A DNA stretch of 5,478 nucleotides. Source: Phycisphaerae bacterium. GTDB taxonomy: Bacteria > Planctomycetota > Phycisphaerae > UBA1845. Of this stretch, positions 1-5,478 are shown one piece after another; within the stretch, counting starts at the first letter, position 1, and every line of letters starts with the position of its first letter. The translations under genes and the position numbers were made by a program. The stretch covers positions 1-5,478 of the forward strand of contig JAJDDS010000208.1 of assembly GCA_029260195.1 (NCBI GenBank). The letters run 5' to 3'. The notes below the pieces were generated by a model. That model saw nothing but the letters and a program-made list of their open reading frames with translations. It did not search any database and was not told the origin of the DNA.

Positions 1-467
1 CCAGAGACGATCGCGTCGCCGAAGCTCGCCGATCTCACGTGCGGATGCCCTGCCCCCACCTCTGCGCTTCGCAGGCTGATGTATGGGAAGCTCACGGCGA
101 CAGAGTCGCCGGTGAGTGCAGGGCCCGGCGCTGCGCATCGCTGACGTCGGCGTTCTCCTGCGCCGCGATTCTCCCTCTTGGGAACGTCCCACTAATGAAA
201 ACGGCGGACGATGTTGTCCCAACATGGAGAGGAATTGCCGCGGGCGAGACACTTGGCGGCGTGGACCGCGCGTTTTCACCGGCACGATAAACCGTCGTGA
301 GTGCGCCGGCATCGGTGATTCTGGATGCGATCGGCTCGGTGCGCTTTTGGTGCGACACGCTGCGGCATGCGATTTGCTCCTACCACATTTGGATGGATTG
401 ATCGCCGGGGTAGGCATCGCGATTTTTCTTCCAATCGAGTCTTCCCGGCGTAGCGCAATCCCAAATC
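1..467. other. Upstream region with no supportable gene
   Basis: I see no recognisable protein, tRNA or other RNA gene here. Two + strand frames are open from the left edge: one stops with TGA at 142-144 and the other at about 288-290. They could be the 3' end of an upstream gene, but neither translation resembles a family I know, and long open frames are common by chance at this GC content. Minus-strand frames here are equally unrecognisable. The region holds two small inverted repeats (180-190 and 211-225). An in-frame stop (TAG, 451-453) separates it from the cytochrome start. I find no promoter with convincing -35/-10 boxes, so the leader is probably where the cytochrome promoter lies, but I cannot place it. 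Confidence 0.5.
211..225. other. Small perfect inverted repeat in the leader
   Basis: ATGTTG-TCC-CAACAT is a perfect 6-bp inverted repeat with a 3-nt centre, about 255 bases upstream of the cytochrome start. A second short one, GGGA-ACG-TCCC, lies at 180-190. Either could be an operator half-site pair or an RNA hairpin. Both are short enough to arise by chance, and nothing else supports a regulatory role. Confidence 0.25.
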
Positions 468-474
468 TGAGGAG
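468..474 (+). promoter_or_regulatory. Ribosome binding site of the multiheme cytochrome gene
   Basis: TGAGGAG is a near-ideal Shine-Dalgarno sequence, with 6 bases between it and the ATG at 481. It decides the start: the same frame has a TAG stop at 451-453, and no ATG, GTG or TTG codon lies between that stop and 481. The next in-frame ATG (493) would leave an overlong spacing and shorten the signal peptide. Confidence 0.8.
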
Positions 475-480
475 AATCTC

Positions 481-3400
481 ATGTTGGGCGCTATGGTGGT
501 TGCAGTCGCGTCGGTCGTCGTCGGTCAGACGGCGGACGTTTCGTATGTCACGACTTTCGACACGGATCTTCGGTACCCGGGTCGCCTAGCGGCGCCGGCA
601 GGGGGCGGGGTGTACGCCACCGACGAGGTGACCGGAGAGATTCTTCAGTTCGACGATGCGGGCGCGGTCGTCGGGACGTTCGTCATCGTGGAACTCCCGG
701 TTGGGATCGCGGTGCATCCGGATGGCCGGGTGTTCGTTTCTCGTTGCGATGGGGCGGTCGGGATTTATGACGCGGCGTTCGGTTTGCTGGGAACGCTTGA
801 TCCGGCGCCGTTGACGATGACCTATCCGAACGACATTGCCGTCCACCCGACGACGGGCGAGGTGTATGTGGCGGATACGGTCGAACACCGGATCATGGTG
901 TTCGACGGGACGACGGGCTTGTTGGCCCGTTCGTGGGGCATGGAGGGGGCGGGCCTGTCGGAGTTCGAATCGCCGACGGCGTTGGCGCTCAATGCAGACA
1001 CGGGTCAAGTTGTTGTGGCGGATGTGGACAACTTCCGCGCGCAAGTGTTCGACACCGGCGGGATGCTGCAGTTCAAATTTGGGTATCGCATTCTGTTCAC
1101 ATCCTCGGGCGAGACGGCGTGGTTCGCCCGTAGCGCTGGACTCGCGCTGGACGCTTGCGGGAACATCTATCTCGCCGACGCGTTGATGGGCACTGTGCGG
1201 GCGTTCGATTCGCTTGGCACCGAGATCGACCCGGATCACCTGCCGCTGATCGGTTACGGCAGCGCGCCGGGTGAGCTGCGGATTCCGGGTGATGCGCTGA
1301 TCTCCGGCGGACGGTTGTACGTTGCGAACACGAACAACGCGTCGGTGGAGGTTTACAACGTGGCCTGCACGGCGGGTTCGCCCGCGACGGAGCCACTCGA
1401 GCAGGCGGGCTTCACGATGGGTGATCGCCTGCGTCCGGGTGCTGTGAAGGCGGGTGGGGCGATGCGTCCGGACAATCCGTTCGAGGTCGTCGATGCGATT
1501 CACGCAGGGACGTACGCTTGGAATCTGGATGTCAATCAGGACGGTCGCGTCGACGTTTCCGACCTGGGCATCGTGGTCGACGACTTCGGCGGCGCGACGG
1601 TGGCGGACTTCTACAACGGGGACGCCGGACCGTTGGAATCAAGCATGACTTCGTTCGATCCGCCGCACGTGATCGATCTTGAGAATGCGTGCGGGCGTTG
1701 CCACTCGATGGATGGGTTGCCGGGGGGCATGCTCGATCCGACGGGGCAGGCCAACCTGTGTCAGTCGTGTCACACGTCCGGCGGTATCGCACACAACATG
1801 CCCATTGCCGACCTGTCGATCGCGTCCAGCCATCCGTGGGGTGTGGGGGCTGACGAAGGCGGATCGATGGGTCCTGACGCCGGCAGCGAGCTCGCACTGC
1901 ACCTGGACAACGGCAACGTTCGCTGTGGGACGTGCCACCAGCCGCACAACAGCGACAACGGCGAGCCGCTGCTTCGCGTCGATAACAGCACGGGGGCGCT
2001 GTGCAAGGAGTGTCACCGGGGTGACACCGGACCGATCGAGCACGGGGCGAACTTCACGAAGTACTGCACCGATTGCCACGATCTCCACAGCACCGACAAC
2101 ACGAACATGTCGCTCATCTATCAGACGTTCAACACGTTCAACTTTGGTGAGGTCGACGTGACGTTCACGGACAACACCGTCGGCGTCGGGCCGGGGGCGT
2201 ATGTGGATCCGGATCCGAACGTCCGGGGAATTTGCGAAACATGCCACGAGTATCCGTCGGCTGATCCGAATATTCAGCCGCCGCACGTGCTCGATCCGTC
2301 GATGGGTCTTTGCAGCGACTGCCACAAGCATCACAACGGCCTCCGTCCGGGACTCGACGCGCTGCCCGAGGGTCAATACGTCGGGGTGGACACCTGCAAC
2401 CTCTGCCACGTGGACATGCACGCTGATTGGGCGGGCACCCGACACGAGGGAGCATGGGGCACGCTGGACGCGATCTTCCAGGGTGAGAACGCGATCTGCC
2501 TGGCATGCCATACGGTCGGGTTCGGCGAGCCGACGGGCTACGTGGACCAGGCGACGACCCCGCACCTCGACGGTGTGCAGTGCGAGAACTGCCACGGTCC
2601 GGGGAGCGGGCACACCAATGATGTATTGATGGTGCATCCGACGATCGACAAGTCGGCGGCACTGTGCGGATCTTGTCATACCGACAGCCATCATCCGACG
2701 TTTGACGAATGGGAGACGTCGGGACACGCGGTTTCGTCGGACCACGCCTACTATGGTTCGTGCTATGCGTGTCACAAGCCGTTGGGCGATGACCCGGTGA
2801 CGGGCGACCCGTACAATGTTGACTGTGTGGCGTGCCACTCGCCGCACATGCAGACGGGCAACGCGGCGGATCCGGAGCCGGATCACGACTATCAGTTGCT
2901 GTACCCGGAGGTGGTGGTGACGCCGCCGTCGAACGATCCGGATGAGGCACAAGATCCGGCGCGATTCAACCTGTGTGGTCAGTGTCACCACAGCCGGGGG
3001 CGGACGTGGGAGGCGACTTCGCGCGGTCCGCACCACAGTGTGCAAGGCAACACCTATGTGGGCGAGATGCCGGTGCCTGTCGGGATGCCCGATCTGGTTC
3101 CGTTCACGGAGTCTGATCACGCTGGGCTGGACCTGCAATGTGTGACCTGCCACATGTACACGGCGCCGCACAGTGATGGCCCGCCGGAAGTTGATGCGAT
3201 TACGGGGCACAGTTGGCATATCAATTACGAAGCCTGTGTCAGTTGCCACGAATCGGCGGAAGCGGCGGAAGCGCTGGCGGAAGGTGTCCAGGCGGGTGTG
3301 CAGGCTCGTGTCGACGGGATCGCGGCGGCACTGGGTGATCCGGCGACGTGGGAGTACTCCTGCTGTGGCGGGCCGCCGGAAGGACCGGGCGGTCAGGACG

Positions 3401-4668
3401 ACATTCCCGACAGCGTGAAACAGGCTCGGTTCCTGTACTACTACGTGATCGGTGACGCCAGCATGGGTGTCCATAACGGTCCGTACACGGCGGGCATCCT
3501 GGAGGCCGCCGAAGCCCTGTCCGGCGCCGGCGCGCCGCAACCCCTATACATGGGATCCGTCGTGTGCAGTGCGTGTCACCCGGATCAGACCGCACTGCAG
3601 CGCGTTCACGCGCACTCCCATAAGTTGACTCCGTTGTCGGGGGCCGCGCCGACGTACCCACCGGAGGGCACCTACGCGGGGGTGCCTGACCCTATTCCGT
3701 TCGCCGACTGGACCGACGTCAGTTATGTGATCGGTGGGTACTATCGCAAAGCGCGGTTCATTACTCAAAGTGGTAACATCTTCATCGGCGCCAGCGACAC
3801 GTTTGACGGGGCAACGGGCGTAGAGACGCAATGGAATCTGGAATTTCCGCCCGGCGGAAGTGGGCTCAACTGGGTCGACTACCACGCAACAGACACCGCG
3901 CCCAAACCTTACAACTACTCTTGCTTCCAATGCCACACGACCGGTCCGCAAGAGGTTCCCGGAGGTTTCGAGGATTGGGCGGAGCCGGGTGTGCAGTGTG
4001 AGGCTTGCCACGGCGAGGGATCGGGGCATGCGTTGCACCCGATAGCTGCCACCATCGTTGTGGACAACACTGCCGCACAGTGCGGTACGTGTCATACGCG
4101 CGGAGGTGATAACAATGTGGTGATCGCGAAGGGCGGGTACATCAGGCACCATGAGCAGTACCCCGAGTTGCTCGCCGGCGCCCACTGGGAACGTGACTGT
4201 GTGGATTGCCACCAGCCTCACACCTCCGCCTACTACGATCCGGCCAACGGCATCACCACCTCCTGCATGGATTGTCACGATCTGCTTAATCCCGGCGTGG
4301 ACATGGGGCAGCACGGCGGTAAGACGTTCACGCGTGGTTCGTACAGCGAAGTGCTAACGTGTAAGAGCTGCCACATGGCATACGCGACGAAGTCCGCTAC
4401 GGCTGCGGACGCCGCAGTCATCGGACCGGATGCCCGCATGGGTGACATCAAGACACACGTATTCAACATCAACACGGCCGAGGTCGACTACAACGCGATG
4501 TTCAGCGCCGATGGATCCGAACTGTTGCAGAACCAGGGACCCGGAGGTGATCAAGCGGCCGTCACGGTCGACTTCGTTTGTTTGCGATGTCACAACGGCA
4601 TCGGTGACGCGCCGCCGTTCACGCTGGCCGAAGCGGCGGCGGAGGCAGCGGGCTACCACACACCGTAG
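481..4668 (+). CDS. Exported 24-haem c-type cytochrome with N-terminal NHL propeller and dockerin-like loop
   Basis: This is probably an extracytoplasmic electron-transfer protein. Seen in the 1395-residue translation: a short hydrophobic signal peptide (1-18); about six NHL-like blades (34-296, e.g. GEVYVADTVEHRIMVFD at 126-142); a calcium-loop motif DVNQDGRVDVSD (350-361) typical of dockerins; then 24 CxxCH motifs between 404 and 1371, each a covalent haem c site. CxxCH-x-PH pairs near 482-512 match doubled-CXXCH modules. Two segments (about 632-790 and 1022-1269) look like cytochrome c554-type modules sharing GVQCE(N/A)CHG. A haem-free helical bridge (925-1020) carries a GVHN motif and a Cys961-Cys962 pair. 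No C-terminal anchor or sorting motif is visible. The gene has its own terminator and appears monocistronic. Maturation requires Sec export and haem c ligation. The family calls are firm; the redox partner, substrate and exact location (periplasm or surface) are unknown. Confidence 0.96.
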   Translation: MLGAMVVAVASVVVGQTADVSYVTTFDTDLRYPGRLAAPAGGGVYATDEVTGEILQFDDAGAVVGTFVIVELPVGIAVHPDGRVFVSRCDGAVGIYDAAFGLLGTLDPAPLTMTYPNDIAVHPTTGEVYVADTVEHRIMVFDGTTGLLARSWGMEGAGLSEFESPTALALNADTGQVVVADVDNFRAQVFDTGGMLQFKFGYRILFTSSGETAWFARSAGLALDACGNIYLADALMGTVRAFDSLGTEIDPDHLPLIGYGSAPGELRIPGDALISGGRLYVANTNNASVEVYNVACTAGSPATEPLEQAGFTMGDRLRPGAVKAGGAMRPDNPFEVVDAIHAGTYAWNLDVNQDGRVDVSDLGIVVDDFGGATVADFYNGDAGPLESSMTSFDPPHVIDLENACGRCHSMDGLPGGMLDPTGQANLCQSCHTSGGIAHNMPIADLSIASSHPWGVGADEGGSMGPDAGSELALHLDNGNVRCGTCHQPHNSDNGEPLLRVDNSTGALCKECHRGDTGPIEHGANFTKYCTDCHDLHSTDNTNMSLIYQTFNTFNFGEVDVTFTDNTVGVGPGAYVDPDPNVRGICETCHEYPSADPNIQPPHVLDPSMGLCSDCHKHHNGLRPGLDALPEGQYVGVDTCNLCHVDMHADWAGTRHEGAWGTLDAIFQGENAICLACHTVGFGEPTGYVDQATTPHLDGVQCENCHGPGSGHTNDVLMVHPTIDKSAALCGSCHTDSHHPTFDEWETSGHAVSSDHAYYGSCYACHKPLGDDPVTGDPYNVDCVACHSPHMQTGNAADPEPDHDYQLLYPEVVVTPPSNDPDEAQDPARFNLCGQCHHSRGRTWEATSRGPHHSVQGNTYVGEMPVPVGMPDLVPFTESDHAGLDLQCVTCHMYTAPHSDGPPEVDAITGHSWHINYEACVSCHESAEAAEALAEGVQAGVQARVDGIAAALGDPATWEYSCCGGPPEGPGGQDDIPDSVKQARFLYYYVIGDASMGVHNGPYTAGILEAAEALSGAGAPQPLYMGSVVCSACHPDQTALQRVHAHSHKLTPLSGAAPTYPPEGTYAGVPDPIPFADWTDVSYVIGGYYRKARFITQSGNIFIGASDTFDGATGVETQWNLEFPPGGSGLNWVDYHATDTAPKPYNYSCFQCHTTGPQEVPGGFEDWAEPGVQCEACHGEGSGHALHPIAATIVVDNTAAQCGTCHTRGGDNNVVIAKGGYIRHHEQYPELLAGAHWERDCVDCHQPHTSAYYDPANGITTSCMDCHDLLNPGVDMGQHGGKTFTRGSYSEVLTCKSCHMAYATKSATAADAAVIGPDARMGDIKTHVFNINTAEVDYNAMFSADGSELLQNQGPGGDQAAVTVDFVCLRCHNGIGDAPPFTLAEAAAEAAGYHTP

Positions 4669-4692
4669 CCGGATAACGACGGCGTCTCGCGA

Positions 4693-4708
4693 CGACCGAG
4701 GCCGGTCG
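4693..4708 (+). other. Small hairpin between stop codon and terminator
   Basis: CGACCG-AGGC-CGGTCG is a perfect 6-bp GC-rich inverted repeat with a 4-nt loop, 25 bases after the cytochrome stop codon. It has no T-tract, so it is not itself a classic terminator. It might protect the mRNA 3' end or assist the terminator just downstream. In DNA of this GC content it may also be chance. Confidence 0.3.
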
Positions 4709-4730
4709 GCGGGCTACTCGATGATCCAAG

Positions 4731-4767
4731 ACGCGGGAGCGTGGCGACGCACTCCCGCGTTTCTTTC
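4731..4767 (+). terminator. Rho-independent terminator of the cytochrome gene
   Basis: A perfect 9-bp stem, ACGCGGGAG (4731-4739) with CTCCCGCGT (4752-4760), is followed directly by TTCTTTC. The 12-nt loop region can add a 3-bp inner stem (CGT/ACG). It starts 63 bases after the cytochrome stop codon and ends 9 bases before the end of the convergent gene. The T-rich run lies only on the + strand side, so it mainly serves the cytochrome gene. The hairpin could also slow polymerase arriving from the other strand. Confidence 0.85.
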
Positions 4768-4775
4768 ATGCGTGC

Positions 4776-5478
4776 TCATGACGGTCTTGAACCTGTGAAG
4801 ACGGTCTCTTGTTTGTCGGCGGATTCACCGGCACGCTCTTCGTGTGCGTACGGTCGCCCGCACGCCGCGCACTCGTCGAGACCGTGCAGTGTTGCGCCGC
4901 ACATGCACACCCAGCCCACACGTTTCGCTGGATGGCCGACGACGAGTCCGTGCGGTTCGACGCCGCGCGTGACGACGGCGCCGGCGGCGATCATGGCGTT
5001 GGAGCCGATGGTGATACCGCAGATGATGACGGCGCCGGCGCCGATGGAGGCGCCGCGCTCGACGGTCGTGGGGATCAGCCAAGATTTGCCCGAGGAGTCG
5101 GGGGCGTGGGGTGGGTCGGGGCGTTGATGCGCTTGGGCGCACCCGTCGCTTGCGCTCCGGGCTCGGAATGGGGGCGCGGGGGCGCGGCGGCTGCGGGGGT
5201 GGCGGTCGTTGGTGAAGAGGACGCCGGGTCCGACGAACACGTCGTCGGCGATTGTGACGCCCTCCCAGATCATGGCGCCGTTCTTGACGGTGACGCGGTC
5301 GCCGAGTCGGGCGCCGGTTTCGATGAACGCGTGTCCGGCGATCTGGCAGTCAGCGCCGATGATCGCGCCGCGCATGACCTGGGCGAATGGCCAGATTCTG
5401 GTGCCGTGCCCGACCGTGTCACTCTCGCACAACGCGAGGGGGTGGACGAAAGGGGGGCGACGTTGATGGGGGGACGTC
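4776..5478 (-). CDS. Left-handed beta-helix sugar N-acetyltransferase (WbpD/WlbB-like) with zinc ribbon, partial at right edge
   Basis: Likely an acetyl-CoA-dependent N-acetyltransferase acting on a UDP-amino sugar, as WbpD/WlbB do for surface polysaccharide. The first start codon inside the window is TTG at 5432; numbering from it gives 218 residues. Hexapeptide repeats run through 6-72 and 124-155 (IGADCQ, IAGHAF, LGDRVT, then IGAGAV, IGSNAM). The family FTN motif is at 73-75, and VVGHPAKRVGW closes the helix. A zinc ribbon follows: Cys176-x-Cys178 and Cys188-x2-Cys191. The frame stays open upstream of TTG and encodes FVHPLAL, matching the family's usual HPxA(x) opening, so the true start lies just beyond 5478. 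The base at 5478 fits the third base of an ATG, GTG or TTG. Residues about 82-112 form an unusual Pro/Arg/Ala-rich insertion. The gene converges on the cytochrome gene. The exact sugar substrate is not determined. Confidence 0.9.
   Translation of the reverse strand, partial: TSPHQRRPPFVHPLALCESDTVGHGTRIWPFAQVMRGAIIGADCQIAGHAFIETGARLGDRVTVKNGAMIWEGVTIADDVFVGPGVLFTNDRHPRSRRAPAPPFRARSASDGCAQAHQRPDPPHAPDSSGKSWLIPTTVERGASIGAGAVIICGITIGSNAMIAAGAVVTRGVEPHGLVVGHPAKRVGWVCMCGATLHGLDECAACGRPYAHEERAGESADKQETVFTGSRPS
5097..5189 (-). repeat. Repeat-like in-frame insertion inside the acetyltransferase gene
   Basis: This stretch encodes a Pro/Arg/Ala/Ser-rich segment (residues about 82-112 counted from the TTG at 5432) between the conserved FTNDRHPRS and the W-x-I-P-T-x-V-x-R-GASIG block, where relatives carry a shorter loop. 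At its centre, 5142-5161, lies the imperfect palindrome CCCGTCGCTTGCGCTCCGGG on the + strand. I recall this as a dispersed repeat in planctomycete genomes, often translated as RARSASDG; that is memory, not a search. The flanks are strongly G-rich on the + strand. The reading frame is kept throughout, so the protein may remain functional with a longer surface loop. The exact borders are uncertain. Confidence 0.5.
5100..5121 (+). other. Canonical G-quadruplex motif
   Basis: Four G-runs of 5, 4, 3 and 4 bases, separated by loops CGT, T and TC, satisfy the standard G3+N1-7 pattern. It lies on the template strand of the acetyltransferase gene, inside the repeat-like insertion. A second, less regular G-run cluster is at 5170-5202 on the other side of the palindrome. 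Whether it folds in the cell cannot be seen from sequence. Confidence 0.5.

Noticed and set aside
1..290. Open frames from the left edge as the tail of an upstream gene
   Set aside because: Two frames are open (to 144 and to 290) and neither translation is recognisable. Without sequence to the left I cannot choose between them or rule out chance.
116..589. A 157-codon + strand open frame overlapping the cytochrome start
   Set aside because: It begins with GTG, has no recognisable domain, is rich in Arg/Ser as expected for an off-frame reading of GC-rich DNA, and runs into the well-supported cytochrome gene in another frame.
586..1503. A 305-codon minus-strand open frame
   Set aside because: It is antisense to the propeller region, low-complexity and Arg/His-rich, with no start context or domain; a shadow of the real gene.
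1639..3540. A 633-codon minus-strand open frame
   Set aside because: It lies wholly antisense to the cytochrome gene; its Arg/Val/His-rich translation is the expected shadow of regular codon use at high GC, with no family resemblance.
1690..4593. CRISPR-like or tandem DNA repeats suggested by recurring TG(C/T)-n6-TG(C/T)CA(C/T) patterns
   Set aside because: The recurrence is explained by the 24 CxxCH codon patterns. Spacing is irregular and the DNA between motifs is not repeated.
4731..4767. Terminator acting equally in both directions
   Set aside because: The hairpin is symmetric, but only the + strand side is followed by a T-rich run; the minus-strand side continues as CTTGGATC, which is not a U-tract.
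5459..5478. GACGT...ACGTC inverted repeat at the right edge as a regulatory site
   Set aside because: The arms are only 5 bp with a 10-nt gap and probably lie within the first codons of the acetyltransferase, so chance is the simplest explanation.

Overview
The window is high-GC bacterial DNA with two convincing protein genes facing each other across a terminator. The best guess for the source is a member of the Planctomycetota. Three things suggest this: a dockerin-type calcium loop in an exported protein, an exported multiheme cytochrome fused to an NHL propeller, and a short imperfect palindrome (CCCGTCGCTTGCGCTCCGGG) that I recall as a dispersed repeat in planctomycete genomes. The assignment rests on memory and inference, not on a marker gene.

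Layout. Positions 1 to about 468 hold no gene I can support, only a leader with a few small inverted repeats. A strong ribosome binding site (GAGGAG) then precedes a 1395-residue gene (481-4668, + strand). It encodes an exported multiheme c-type cytochrome with 24 CxxCH haem-attachment motifs. The protein runs: short signal peptide, about six-bladed NHL-type beta-propeller, single dockerin-like EF-hand loop, doubled-CXXCH haem modules, a cytochrome c554-like module, a haem-free helical bridge, and a second c554-like module with a non-haem insertion. Positions 4669-4775 hold a small hairpin and a clear rho-independent terminator for the cytochrome gene. On the minus strand, from the right edge back to 4776, lies a left-handed beta-helix (hexapeptide-repeat) N-acetyltransferase of the WbpD/WlbB sugar-acetylation type with a C-terminal zinc ribbon. 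Its true start lies just past the right edge.

The two genes are convergent and separately transcribed, so the layout gives no evidence that they work together. The cytochrome is probably an extracytoplasmic electron-transfer wire or relay whose propeller and dockerin-like segments could serve for docking. The transferase probably acts in the cytoplasm on a UDP-amino sugar for surface polysaccharide. Two points merit a second look: the fusion of propeller, calcium loop and 24 haem sites in one polypeptide, and an in-frame repeat-like, G-quadruplex-prone insertion in a surface loop of the transferase.
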